From CAYRPN01 sp964426135 (lineage in GTDB: Bacteria; Planctomycetota; Phycisphaerae; Phycisphaerales; Phycisphaeraceae): 64,000 bases of DNA. Below, in pieces: positions 32,601 to 38,320 of this stretch. Each line of letters begins with the position of its first letter. Within the stretch, counting starts at the first letter, position 1. The notes under the pieces were generated by a model, which saw only the letters and a list, made by a program, of their open reading frames with translations, did not search any database and was not told where the DNA came from. The DNA lies in NCBI GenBank assembly GCA_964426135.1, contig CAYRPN010000015.1, forward strand, positions 5,421 through 69,420. Reading direction: 5' to 3'. The position numbers and the translations under genes are program-made.

Positions 32601-35600
32601 AGCGCGCCCAGCGTGATCGCCAGGCCGGCGTCCGCGTCGGCTGCGGATTCGGCAAGCGAGATCGTGGCGTCGTCCACCTTGATGACGAAATACGTGTCGC
32701 GGTGCTTCAGGCCGGGAATATCGCTGCCGCCGGTGCGCTGGTAGGCGACGCGGTCGCCGGTCTTGAGCATGTGGCTGGCGATGAAGAGTTGGTCGCTGGT
32801 GACACCTGTGATCTGGCGGTCGGTCTGCGTGAGCGTGAGCGTGAGGCCCACGCTTTCATCGAGCTGGCCAAGGCTCAGCGCGTCGCCGGTCAGCGGCGCG
32901 CCCAGCAGCGACGCGAGTTGCGTGGCATTGCCCGCATCAGGATTCACGGTGACGTCGATCGCCTGGCCGTTCACTTCCAGCGTGAAATGGGCGGCACTGC
33001 TGAGGACACCATCGATCGGCACGCTGGTGCCGCGCACCGCGTCCTGCAGGACAATGATGGAATCGATGCGCTGGCTGGTGGTGGACGCGAACTCGATGAG
33101 CTCGCCATTCACGGTGACCTTCACATCGCCGGGGCTGAACGTGCCATCGACGGAGATCGCCGCGATGGTGTCATCCGCCTGTGCACTGGTGACGACCAGC
33201 GTGAGCACATCGCCCGCGCCTGTTGTGGCGCTGCCGACGGTGACCGTGGGCGTGACCTTGGCCAGGCGATGCTCGGTGCCGATGCCCAGGGCGGTCAGAT
33301 TCACCGCGGTGCCGGCCGCGGCGTCTTCCGCGCTGGCGGCGAGTTTGATGGTTTTCTCGTCGACGCGAATGACGAAGAAGGTGCCGCCTTCACTGAGACC
33401 TTCGATCGCGGTGCCGCCGCCGGCGGTGTACGTCACGGCGTCGCCGGTGACGAACCGGTGCGTCGTCGCGTTTCCTTCGCCATCGAAGAAAATCGTGTCG
33501 TCACTGAGGAACACATCGACATCCGACTCGCCGCTGAACTTCACATCATCCAGCACGCCGCGATTCACGGCGGTCTGCACGTCGGCGATCAGGTCGGCCA
33601 GCGTTGCGTTGCCCGTTGTGTCCGCTTCCCGCAGTGTGATGCGCGAAGGCGCGCCGCCGTTGATGGACAAGCCGAAGACCACATCGCTGGAAGGCGCGAA
33701 CGAGAGCGGCGCGCGCGTGCCGGTCAGCGTGCTGGTCAGGGCGGTCCCGTCGCCGAAGACGAAGTTATCGACGTAATCGAAGCCCAGGTCCTTCGCCGCG
33801 CCTGAAAGCAGCGCGGCATCGACGGCTTCCTGAATCGCCTGCTGCAAGCCCACGGCTTGTTCAGCGGCGGGCGTGACCGTCACTTGAACTTCATTGTCAA
33901 AGTCCTCGTTGATCACCAGCGAGAAAACCAGATCACTGCTCAGTGCGCCCGCCGGCGCTTCCAGCGTGGCGTCGTTCGTGAACGGCAGCGGGCTGGACAG
34001 CGTGATCACCGCGCGGTTGGCCAGATCGATGCCGAAGGTGAAGTCAAAATTGATCGCGCCATCCGCCTCCAATAACGCCGCCGTGGCGACATCGGTCAGC
34101 GGCGAAAGATCGACGCCCAGGTCCACCGCGAGCTTGCCGATGTCGCCAATCGCGTGCGACCAGCTCAGGTCCATGGTCAGGCTGTGGTCCGCTTCCTCAT
34201 AGAAGGGAACCACCGTTGCGCCGGCGTTGCCCAGATCGCGCAGCACCTGCGTCAGCACCCGGCCCAGTTGCTGCACATTCGCGTAACCCACGACGCGCGT
34301 GTTGATGTCGCCGCCCAGTGGAACGGTCAGAGCGGCCTCAAGGCCCGTGGCATCCGCCGTGATGAGCGGTTGATCCTGGTTGCCCAGAGCGCCGGTGAAC
34401 TCGATGGTGTAAACCTGGCCGCTGCGTGTGACCAACACGTTGCCCGCGCCGATGGAAGGGAGGGCTTCGAGCGCGGCCTGCACATCGGCAGCTTCCGCGT
34501 CGTGCGGAATCGCCGGGGCCGTGTCGCCGCCGAAGCGCAAGGCGAACGTGCCGCGACTGGCGCTCAGCGTGACCTGCTGCACTTCGTTGCCCGCGCCGCC
34601 CGGGATGACGGTCACCACGCTCGCCGCGCCGGCGGCGGAGTTGCGGAGCAGATCGCCATCGATGGCGCCGCCGAGGTTGTAAAGCTGGCCCAATGTCTGC
34701 AGGGCCGCGGCATCCAGCGCGAACGGAATGTTCTGGCTGAACAAGCTGCTCTCGCCGAAGTCGGTGAAGAAATTGCGCAGGCTGACGAACAGATCGCCCA
34801 CGGTGGCGGGCAACGCGCCCGTGAAATCGATGAGCACCGCGAAAGCATCGGCGTCGAAGCCGTCGCCACTGACGATGCGCGGCGTGACCCCCAGCAGCCC
34901 GCCGCCCAGATCCAGCTTGAATCCGGCGTTATCCAAAGCACCGGCACTGGTGTTCAGGCCCGCCGTGGCGGTCAGCGCGAAGCTGCTGGTGAAGGGCGTG
35001 GTGACGTTCGCATCGGCTGCCGCGGCGGCCGCGGTGGCGGGATCGTTCAGTTGTGCAGTGGTCAGTCCCGCCGCCAGCCCCGTGACCGGCACGTTCAGCG
35101 CGTAGACAAGATCGCCGCCGAGAACTTCGGCTCCAAGGAAACCGAAGTTCAACTCGAAGTCGAGCGCTGTTTCGTTGACGGCGACGGCGCCCAGAATGTT
35201 CGTGAGATCCGCCGCGAAATCGCTCTGCGTCGCGCCGCCGGCCGTGACGGTGAAGGACAGGTCGAGGCCCAGATCAGCATCGACCGCCACCTTGTTTCGC
35301 ACGGTGTCCGTGTCGGGCGACACGCCCAGCGCCTCAGCGTCGTCACCGAAATCCAGATCGAACCGTGACTGGTGTGCCGACTGAAAGCTATTGATCGCCA
35401 AGGTGATCGTCGGCGTGCCGCCGGCGTCGATGCCGAAGCTGGGCGTCACCGCACCGATGGAGAAGTTCATCGCGTCGAGCTGCACATCGCCGGCCTGAGC
35501 CGGTGCCTGGCCGCTGGCGGTGAAGGCGCTGTTCGCCAGATGAGCGCGGAGATCCTCGTAGGTCGCGTCGGCATTGGCGCCCAGGAAATCGGCGACGCGC

Positions 35601-36556
35601 TGTCGGAGATTGCGCAGCGACTGGGCAATGCCCAGTGCTTTGCCCAGTTCGATCTGCCCGCTGACGAAGGTATTGCCGGGCGAACCGAAGACGGTGTTGT
35701 CGGTGATGCCGGGCAGCGCCTTGGCGAGGTCGCCGGTGTCCTCAAGATTCTCGCCCAGTTCGATCAACGCATCGAAACCCGCGAGCACGGTCGTGCCATC
35801 GACGATATTGACGACATCACCGGCATTGGCGATGTCGGTCTGGTCGAAGTTCTCGGAGGCGGCGCTGTACGTGATCGGCTGGCGGCCGTCGAAGGTGATC
35901 GAGCGCTGCGCGAGGACCAAGTCGAGATTCTGAGCATCGATGGAAAGCGTGTCAGCGTCGCCCTGGCCATCGACGTGAATCGCCGTCGTCGCGGACGAAG
36001 TCACCGCGAACGTGTCATCGCCAGCGCCGCCATTGACGGTGAGCGATTCCACAAGGCTGAAGTTCACCTGCGTCGCCGGCGCCAGGCTCACGCTGCCGGC
36101 AGCGATGGTGTACGCGTCGGCGTCGGCGGTGCCGTTGATCGTCAGGGCGTCGGCTGCGCCGCTGCCGGTGAAGGTGATCGGCACATTGAGCGTCGCGGCA
36201 GTGGCATCGATCGCCAGCAGGTCCGCGCCGTCGGCGCCGGTGATGGTGATCTCGCTGGTGTCCGCCAGCGCTCGCGTGAGATTGACTGCGTCCGCCCCAT
36301 GCGTGCCGACGATGTTCACATCGGTGCCGGCCACGCTGATGGTCAGGCTCAGCGCCTTGCCCGCGTCGGCGGTGAAGGTGAGCGGCGTGGCGGCCATGAG
36401 CTGGCGCTGCTCCAGCGGCTCCATCGCACCGGGGCGATGGCGCGTCGTCCGTGCCGCGGCCGCCGAGGATCGGCGGGCGTTGGCGTAGTAGGTTTTCCAG
36501 CGCTCGTGCGTGTGATGAATGACCGCCTGTGCACGCGCAAATCGGATCGCTCGCAT
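14660..36556 (-). CDS. Giant secreted mosaic protein: LEPR-like N-terminus, beta modules, Calx-beta-like and RTX repeats
   Basis: 7,298 residues from the ATG at 36556, which has GAGGA about 7 nt upstream; a GTG at 36574 is an alternative. Near residue 46 it carries MEPLEQRQLMA, the planctomycete surface-protein motif. From there to about 25500 are long beta-rich modules, several containing the pattern DVQAALEALPSIGAGNVLVTRSG or VRDMQEAIDKAL. About 24400-24680 is a first RTX block (GGxGxDxLxGG, calcium-binding). About 20470-22020 contains roughly four Calx-beta-like units (TFTxxNWNxxQTxTVxAxDD). About 15910-20250 and 14720-14945 are many more RTX repeats with 'VDLSLG...GFGGTDTLVNI' spacers. 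It ends in RTX repeats, suggesting export by a type I-like or other route. Likely an adhesin or matrix protein; the role is inference. No exporter gene is adjacent. Confidence 0.85.
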   Translation of the reverse strand: MRAIRFARAQAVIHHTHERWKTYYANARRSSAAAARTTRHRPGAMEPLEQRQLMAATPLTFTADAGKALSLTISVAGTDVNIVGTHGADAVNLTRALADTSEITITGADGADLLAIDATAATLNVPITFTGSGAADALTINGTADADAYTIAAGSVSLAPATQVNFSLVESLTVNGGAGDDTFAVTSSATTAIHVDGQGDADTLSIDAQNLDLVLAQRSITFDGRQPITYSAASENFDQTDIANAGDVVNIVDGTTVLAGFDALIELGENLEDTGDLAKALPGITDNTVFGSPGNTFVSGQIELGKALGIAQSLRNLRQRVADFLGANADATYEDLRAHLANSAFTASGQAPAQAGDVQLDAMNFSIGAVTPSFGIDAGGTPTITLAINSFQSAHQSRFDLDFGDDAEALGVSPDTDTVRNKVAVDADLGLDLSFTVTAGGATQSDFAADLTNILGAVAVNETALDFELNFGFLGAEVLGGDLVYALNVPVTGLAAGLTTAQLNDPATAAAAAADANVTTPFTSSFALTATAGLNTSAGALDNAGFKLDLGGGLLGVTPRIVSGDGFDADAFAVLIDFTGALPATVGDLFVSLRNFFTDFGESSLFSQNIPFALDAAALQTLGQLYNLGGAIDGDLLRNSAAGAASVVTVIPGGAGNEVQQVTLSASRGTFALRFGGDTAPAIPHDAEAADVQAALEALPSIGAGNVLVTRSGQVYTIEFTGALGNQDQPLITADATGLEAALTVPLGGDINTRVVGYANVQQLGRVLTQVLRDLGNAGATVVPFYEEADHSLTMDLSWSHAIGDIGKLAVDLGVDLSPLTDVATAALLEADGAINFDFTFGIDLANRAVITLSSPLPFTNDATLEAPAGALSSDLVFSLVINEDFDNEVQVTVTPAAEQAVGLQQAIQEAVDAALLSGAAKDLGFDYVDNFVFGDGTALTSTLTGTRAPLSFAPSSDVVFGLSINGGAPSRITLREADTTGNATLADLIADVQTAVNRGVLDDVKFSGESDVDVFLSDDTIFFDGEGNATTHRFVTGDAVTYTAGGGTAIEGLSEGGTFFVIRVDEKTIKLAASAEDAAAGTAVNLTALGIGTEHRLAKVTPTVTVGSATTGAGDVLTLVVTSAQADDTIAAISVDGTFSPGDVKVTVNGELIEFASTTSQRIDSIIVLQDAVRGTSVPIDGVLSSAAHFTLEVNGQAIDVTVNPDAGNATQLASLLGAPLTGDALSLGQLDESVGLTLTLTQTDRQITGVTSDQLFIASHMLKTGDRVAYQRTGGSDIPGLKHRDTYFVIKVDDATISLAESAADADAGLAITLGALPSGEHRLAVTNEMQVVVALHDATSLGFTDNQTGAGVITSASLTDAAATVAEETIFLLRVGTKQAYVMLTPEQTEDNAPVGETLTLEEKLDRLADDLNQSLALTGLGAMVTAERDGATIRFVADEPTDQVTLRNVGNIAGNASLADLVADVNQTLAALGVDTVIEAAIDSSAIRLRGKAGGGVTAIRVDTSVDEGSTTNGLGFADDRGDSRITRLVEDMQAAIDALLPAIGFAAGDVQAITIGDVTGHFARIGLRTRDGANINSLRFLAELDDAAVTELGFRDVDQQDTSGNVDNSNPEEAALALVELGARARTETFFLDNASIDAAVTLANTTDGLGFGLGQADAGGVLAAADAPVAFALNADLVFLLTIGAAEPLRVVIDSQRTQGAGDVQGDPALNTIEHLVRDMQEAIDKALTDAGSGATVTVSQVAGKLVLSSGDGSALAIRTFSATGRYGYLGVDLDGTVTVTAATHVDFVNPATSGGGTRVSSDTLFAKLEADAIADAIDADTFVNTGSGAANFTLAPVPRDFVAIPNGTTPSLDVTTNDWVANPPTTITRAFSDLGPIDDFAALTYADILAAFRDAAAYLSALSNPNLTANVPLVDASVKQLFNYAGKFDAFVDGLEAKPAASIEELQLRLREALGLPEGSSAFAIIHDAANKALKLSIPFVAMANSVAQLDVNFDALGRSFGPEIPNLTGAGDDGRIDVRAKASFNLVLGVDLGIPTGGTVPFSVRDDETAGFTTQAELVALLQARIDAALDAAPGYSAGDVVVSLNGNQIIFSSGDAAITSVAGPTIGDVNGVITTPVGITVASQTPDNSVQTIQVQALLGSFSLKIDTLDTDGITPITLTTLPIEVGASAAKVQDAVNMLIAVTGATAAVTVSGDTYTVTLTGSNIPAMAAGDSDLIAGRTFELVLAGATGQSLQGLIYGGAGGTTLDLDLLISGQDLTFTAQAGALELKVKEGSVLVNSDGDPANDDTGMMFAAALAGSGPRSIVDLTSLLADTDVTTTGQAQANLPVSLPDDETPLAPVKLALTDLADLRNLTVRAIANPLLTAPALDAILQQQFDDNNADAEVDSLLESPDVLIDGLDSMFDRTQRALLSEVFSQQIPFIGKGLEKATNFIAEMSEPLLTFMNSRLRSPDQLINPKAWVQQILFDVFGPGIDDVIAEGGQDTVQTLSLRRKDDNGNALFYEFTLTFANGQVEVTPEQAGKAARGNDPAVNEIHRVRLVDVTGGMFTLQFDGRATSDLAFDADAAAVQSALEEVVGVGNVLVTGDVGDYHVEFTGDLGGRRISEFFADDSALEFAEFTTGPIGLGIFTPGQADISGDIAAALAAIGIDADVERSAIDESGESYDIMFTGDLAGRSVKDLTVAADPETPSGFEEPVTVALTQPGGMGEAATPIEIGGKLFGALNILQKLDENDTEPVNPNDIQITIFGLQKLGIGEAGEGGDIGVEFRFILGEDDVFERLRDGGVPELDVSFDIGVPGIGLELDASIDVQLAWQWDVNFGISKNFGFYTHTRLPDVGSDEESSDSPEMSVTLSASLIGAAGNPATIRGNLGPLNIVATDFEESDVAGALGDVEKERELKTQIAATFTVDVRDPDRDVLPITFTPEGVLTTQTQQATIRVPVAQPDGTIVEHDIRFTVNKNDTLTNNQTVGGKRDPYGRLAEDIKNAINAVITTNIKGQPTGLLPGDIDVTFDPLKNTFELKAHEEEPPQGQDEPDDNFTLLAIEGVKGRESAVATEPLVSVTVLSAGGVGQNARQRITFSQRGLEVASGQRPFVMSLNIDGVNFASDLGRIVTAPVTEAAIRVALQGHDAIGVSDVVVKREDDFNFTVEFKSSLANRAIPAIQINRAEDSSSVSAARGKNEKQILVFGADVEVTAGNPIVLNWEAPDGTMFAGPAEVATLSAAAIRTALLSHPSINPADINVRELPARADGKTRIEIEFKGALGNQDVAAISVNRDAAAQQAGPNRVPPISGEIATDLDGDRLTLRELISPKFKLKETLVASANITAFANLKLEVFFGNQGERNPILPRFFADFHFKKTFLNRTTDPAAGRLGAAPFPIPESFVLDKDQTFFLKIDGTDHQVIVRKSATLENQSLEDLLQDIRNAVNTALSGTNFRNKIDVQYDPAIRQITFKKVEGAPIRTLAFRMKGDGAQIAFTNVGLDLGSFITDFAGPFLKKLDEILSPFDFLIGTNGLLVTPLPLISDLAGEPVTLLSLARLFGQDKTARFLEAVIQIRQLIGQISDAAADAERGNSGTDAPPPRGNGGQGAGVTRDGTIIIFIGDFELNDVESKGTDKLDPNNPDDVKPGANNASSSGSGAGSGVQKTRPGAAKTFASNASRSGGAIDFPILRDPQAVLKLLLGQFDDVVLVTADLPVFSFGFRYRQVFPIVGPLAATLSGKIEASIDLGLGYDASGIRRFKDSGNPLDLLAGLFISDRANADGTGDDTPEFTFFGEIAAGAALNIGVASAGVEGGIDINVFFDLNDPNNDGRVRLDEMLGNILINSFNPLAIFDISGKIDFFLRAYIEVLGGLWSAEYEIARGTIFEFAGPEFNRFPITAAKSGDGTLLLNMGPNAGARLHGDVNDNSENFIIRQSGGDVLISYGLAQNQRFTGVTKIVGEGGEGNDVVDFSAVTTIPIEFDGGAGNDTIIGGGGADILTGGEGNDTINGGGGDDQVFGGLGNDNLSGGGGADEIFGDEGNDTLNGNAGDDTLNGGEGNDAMSGGRGGDAYKFDGGWGQDTVNESNEAGQEPAIPGDAGAVGGDSLDFSDVFNSLTIKLSSIIVTDELGNSVTHNVGGGVEIEEIFGSAGADFFDIRASGKQGVLLDGGKGSDRYVITRSETVGADDPLKGPIFVVDSGDVWNTDTMIVNGSSNDEVFGLTALEATFVTNGETKSITYSPEIVDENGDPQRVDSGLEIIRIDGKGGSDTINVQSTPAGIDVEVTGGLGDDEVNVGVHVIGQSATVLLRASDTTSNTTASQFAESLQTALDAALATLGYSSGSVLVSLGGANAVVFNKITGDFGTFAASQAITAPANGKLTSDLTFTVNLDSAVAVGTPRTLNQIDGNTDLSKPLSVLGDVQGDPAGTDALHVFDTTDKLPNAGELASETGKFFVVGLGMKVDLTYNRFESLSVQTGLGDDSFLITSIPNIPLIVAGGGGDDAITAAANLPLLVGVPAPITIDGEAGSDHTIIELGGQGASDIRLHDTGEPDDGEDRATLNATQEIDTFVFRRNLIALLSSGAATDGDRFEAITYDETINDRVIVNTFAGEDLFFVDDTSAKITLNSGADKDRFQVGQMYAIDQAANNLETTQTTRGFLSPGVRQPMTINGGDGNDEFTVFSNKAVLQLNGQAGDDVFTIRAFVLANTGAGSGQQATEVTGGDGSDIIRYNTNAPVNINGGDGFDTVIVIGTEKGDDFVITADGVFGAGLNVTLTNAERLTLDTAEGNDRVTVLGTSEEVETTVLGSEGADEINIGGNPPAVVSNDLGGASSQIVHAVDASIVGRDTSFDGAVIDEVTPSVADNDGAGSGLILITPTDGKTRVVEDAANLLIDTYSISLVRAPLNNEKVHVTLSAGEPTPEEILAGRAFVQISKDGGLTFHTAVTVTLDGGKLSETIIVRAIDDGAIEGDQQVEISHSVISGDPDFAAQTLPNVLVDVTDNDTAGVFITQTNGNTEVAETTPIVAGLDSDTISVVLTREPSAEVTLNLAASSQLQYRLGGALVTKLTFTPVNWNIAQTLTVEAKDDGVIEGKHAATIDISASSADAGYQGLAIKPLDVTVYDNDKAGVRIIQSQGSTIVAEGGQTDSYQVVLTKQPAAGKTVTVSVVPAATISSTTGNSEVRVDVAPQTLTFTSANWNVPQTVTVSAVDNDEVDGGSLKQFASSFLVTGVDGPLSVFGSTGPDPVDRSIADPTGLPTDNTRGVTVTPTEITTVVVESGAGDTYSIVLTEQPTADVVIDLIPRFGQVELSATQLIFTPANFNVPQVVNVSAIDDGIAESEAENSDVIDHTASSADPTYDGAIIAVTEVTVRDPAFQALEADTLNVFNNDSVSDDAGTLTGGAITGLGLPGETIIGGEALPAGIQYADFNVLNIFLGQGSDDFTIQSSNPNTLTNLFGGLGDDTFIFANGQFILGVIDGQRGSDTIDYTAFTTAIEVDLPTGRATGVRGGFQGGLMHVENVLGGFGRDRITGDDFANLLVGNSESDVIVGNGGDDVIVGDFAQHLGGNAFALHDGSGLAQPIVHGNDQLFGNLGDDTLIDGIGNDLMDGGKGDDLYRLTPGSGRTENTPAGVKPVPSGDVVIDASGLDELDFSLASAGLTALHMEFIAGQKQIINAAKDTLSITGTIENLTATQFDDNVFGNLANNRMLLLGGNDKAEGSLGDDTIDGGDGADTLLGQAGADTLLGEAGNDTIRGGDGNDVIEGGTGDDSLFGENGNDVLRGGDEADALSGGAGNDQLFGDAGADTLRGDAGDDALDGGADGDQLFGDLGNDTLVGGAGLDAFDGGAGIDTLDHGADPAPVVVDLSLSQTRDGFGNNESAKFLENIIGTAGDDALTGTAGVNIFTSGGGSDTIVGKGAVDILRVSASEGDDVVTLSNVGGALQVVNTVGGVTTTRVFNLTAISKLEVNTLGGDDQLFINDLAGTLLKNIAVDLGDGDDLLDANPLGGTISTLPVAALGQGGDDHFIGGAKNDNFNGGAGRDTVEYSRAAKGVIVALGSSAAIDGNGGADLLSAMERLIGSTFNDTLTAGLGGSEVFGLAGNDTIRGGGGADTLDGGAGNDTIVGAVGSDVLIGGDDNDTLIAGVGRHSLFGGAGNDTLRGGGDDLLDGGAGDDTFFGTTGDTADYSASPIGVVVNLAAAVDRFAFDGLGGRDVFKNVVGIAGSRFADDITGSALSDVIIGNEGDDRISTMAGSDLIRWANGDGDDVITGSLFFAAPPRLVPIGDNDPDGPSRPVIVPAVGHTLVITGGITGDRFLTTDAFGDAQVLTSIDGVDSAITFTLLQNIIIDAGAGDDVVEVDMAANPGLSKFTANLGEGDDMLDAIASPFVLAANGEAGDDTMIGGSANDIFDGGAGFDTVSYARSAEGVIGSIGAITKDGRGGKDTLVNIDRLIGSAFADRLTGDNRANVIDGAGGEDKIFGLGGDDELHGGDGNDEIDGGLGNDMLMGEVGDDKLNGSFGNDHFIGGIGDDAFIGGGGADTANYSDDPDAVSVDLSLGLAADGFGGTDTLVNIPGVLGSLFNDIIVGDAKANTLDGNGGDDTVNAGAGNDTILWSPGQGLDQVDGEDGNDVVLISGTAGDDSIDVAALGGNVFVSSPTSLVDGIEFTGAEDLRIDAGGGHDLVTIGAVQNAILRKITANLGDGNDFLNASAGNRTLEARGGAGDDNIEGGSAKDLLDGGLGRDTATFLNAPAPVDVNLGLSKTNNDGFGNVDSVLSFENIVGSFFGDKLRGNALGNRIAGVGGDDEIFGDGGDDVLAGGAGFDKINGGAGANALLGGADGDELTGIGTGDFFRGDGGDDTLAGGGGADLFRGGFGNDTARGNAGDDRIFGGLGDQPEARDLRAVVLEQVARTQVGDVTLANVPVVATIVLAGPGATTTQSDVFAALSPLAGPGSLAVAQDVSVFRVDLFGSAADTVTAEEIADVVRAMPGIEAADVAVSLSQGIATVTVIDDSSDDATAAAVTDAVELIASVGDGNVLVTLTESQWSASFVDSDFSAIGSGDIEAALVAGLPLDVSSTAQVATTEGAFVIRVAGEPVVDVTDRQLRGAMESLDNVAQGQVALSVLRSVFRVDLPVTLVSAGINASTLAPALAAGLGINAASVKLAASLRSFEVTILGEAGGAVDLALVQAAVAAAVGPAPVVISTVAREFSVSVLQPIIGDVPGLGADNDTLIGDAGNNLLDGGAGRDNLSVTSGNNILLGGTDNDTLNGGTGNDQLFGGAGTDLLDGKAGTNVIYTGGGGDGVTSGPKDEVNSN
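14946..15910 (-). repeat. Tandem ~60-residue modules between RTX blocks of the giant protein
   Basis: Between two RTX stretches lies a section of about 320 residues that is not RTX. It reads as five or six diverged units, each with an edge strand of the type [VF]-F-R-V-D-L, a helix such as TAEEIADVVRAM, and a strand such as ADVAVSLSQG or VLVTLTESQW. I could not name the fold; an alpha-beta module similar to those in the N-terminal half is possible. Confidence 0.55.
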
Positions 36557-36915
36557 CGCGTTCCTCGGTTTCACTGCAAGCCCGGCAGTCGGCGCTCAAC
36601 GACAGAGCCGACGAACCGCGCCTTGGTTCGAGTCAGAAGCGGAAGCCCGGAAGTCAAAGAGCGACGGCGCTCTTCACTTCTCTTGCCTTCTCAGGAATTT
36701 GAGGAGTCGTGATCAGATGAGTCCGAAAACTCCACCTTCGTCCGTGAGGTGGCGGCATTTTACCAGAACGTGCCCGAAGCCGACAGCATTTTCTGCACCA
36801 ACCGTTCCCGGAACCGCGAATTCCGAGTGCAACCGATATGTCCAATAATGTCGCCCCCCAGCCCCTGTCAGGGTGATTCCCGGGCAGCAAGCGCGACCAG
36901 CCGGTCCGAGAACGG
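36557..36915. other. Intergenic region upstream of the giant gene
   Basis: About 360 nt with no convincing gene. It must hold the promoter and leader of the giant gene, but I see no clear -35/-10 pair. A 7-bp hairpin with a tetraloop (AAGAGCG at 36657-36663 with CGCTCTT at 36668-36674) lies about 100 nt upstream of the start codon and could be in the leader RNA. Confidence 0.4.
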
Positions 36916-38076
36916 TCAGTGGAAAGATTTCTCCAGATCGACCTTCGCCTTGCGCACCTCACCCTTCTTGAACGTGGACTTGCTGATGAGATCCTTCAAG
37001 AGCTGGTCGTACGCAGTGCGGTCCATCGGGATGTTCACCGGCCGATTCGTCAGCCCGCTCATCAGGATCGCGTTTCCCAACTCCAGTTCGTGGATGCCGT
37101 CTTCGCCCGAGCAGATCAACGGTGTGCCCGGCTCTTGAATCGCCTTGATGAAGTTTGCGGTGACCGTGCGGTGACCAGGATCGTCGGCTTTCACCTCGAT
37201 GGTGATGTTGTCGACTCCGGGCTGGCCGAAGGCCTCGTCGCTGGTGGCGCAGAAGTTCGAGACGGAGTCGTGCGTCTGCACGAAGGTGATGCGCTTGTTC
37301 TCAACGATGATCTTGCCGCGATCGCCGGAGATTTCCAGGCGGTCGGTGCCGGGGGTTTCACCGGTGGAGGTGATGAACACGCCGGTGGCGCCGTTGCTCC
37401 ATTGCAGGTACGCGGTGACGTCGTCCTCCACTTCGATGCGGTGATGCTTGCCCAGATGGACGTGCGACTGCACCTGCGACGGAGGGCCGACGAGCCAGCA
37501 GATCAGGTCGAGGTTGTGCGGGCACTGGTTCAGCAGGACGCCGCCGCCCTCGCCCTTCCAGGTCGCGCGCCAGGTGCCCTGATCGTAATAAGCCTGCGTG
37601 CGGAACCAGTTGGTGACGATCCACGTCAGCCTCGTCACCGCGCCGAGTTGCCCCGTCGCGATGATGTGCTTGACGCGCTTCCACAGCGGCACGTCGCGCA
37701 TCTGGAACATCGCGGCGTAGACCAGTCCCGGATGCCTGGCATGCTCCTCGTTGACCTGCTGCGCCGCCAGCGCGGTGACGGCGACGGGCTTCTCCGTCAG
37801 CACGTGCAGGCCCGCCTTGAAACCGGCGATGGAAAGCTCCGGGTGAAAATAGTGCGGCGTGCAGATGAGAATCGCATCCACCGCGCCGCTGGCGATCAGG
37901 GCTTGCCCATCAGCAAAACCTTTGACGCCCGGGTAGGTGTCCGTGACCAGTTTCACGTTCTCGGCAAAGCTGTCCGCGGCCGCGGCGAACTGCAGGCCGG
38001 GGATCGTGTTGAAATATTTCATGTGCGAACGGGCCATGCCGCCGCAGCCGATCACGCCGAGTCGAACGGATTTCAT
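36916..38076 (-). CDS. Gfo/Idh/MocA-family oxidoreductase
   Basis: 386 residues from the ATG at 38076 with GGAG 9 nt upstream. The N-terminal Rossmann fold begins at once (VRLGVIGCGGMARSHMKYF), and the family motif EKPVA is at LTEKPVAVT. The C-terminal half has the usual open beta sheet with NQCPHNLDLICWL, including the His used in catalysis in relatives, and GDRGKIIVENKRI. These NAD(P)-dependent enzymes oxidise or reduce sugars and cyclitols; the substrate cannot be read from sequence. No export signal. It lies 245 nt from the cytochrome-HEAT gene stop on the same strand, possibly as a separate unit. Confidence 0.9.
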   Translation of the reverse strand: MKSVRLGVIGCGGMARSHMKYFNTIPGLQFAAAADSFAENVKLVTDTYPGVKGFADGQALIASGAVDAILICTPHYFHPELSIAGFKAGLHVLTEKPVAVTALAAQQVNEEHARHPGLVYAAMFQMRDVPLWKRVKHIIATGQLGAVTRLTWIVTNWFRTQAYYDQGTWRATWKGEGGGVLLNQCPHNLDLICWLVGPPSQVQSHVHLGKHHRIEVEDDVTAYLQWSNGATGVFITSTGETPGTDRLEISGDRGKIIVENKRITFVQTHDSVSNFCATSDEAFGQPGVDNITIEVKADDPGHRTVTANFIKAIQEPGTPLICSGEDGIHELELGNAILMSGLTNRPVNIPMDRTAYDQLLKDLISKSTFKKGEVRKAKVDLEKSFH

Positions 38077-38320
38077 CAGGAATCTCCGCAGGGAATCGAA
38101 TGCAGGTGTGAGAATCGGTTTATAGCAGGAAAGGCCGGCGGAACAAACACGACACAGCGCCGTTCGCCGCCAGGGGCGTACTCCACTCTCGGGGGATTCA
38201 GCAGAGCCGCAACCATGCGGAAGCGGTCGATTCGATCTCGCAGGGTGGATCGTCTTTCGCTGACGCTCGAGACTGCGACAACTCCGCGAAACGGGCAACG
38301 AATTGCTCCACGCACTTCGG

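Noticed and set aside
20264..33805. Three + strand open frames of about 1,300 codons each opposite the giant gene
   Set aside because: They arise because GC-rich codons of the repetitive giant gene lack stops in the opposite frame. They are Arg/Ala/Val/His rich, start in arbitrary places, and show no ribosome site or domain.
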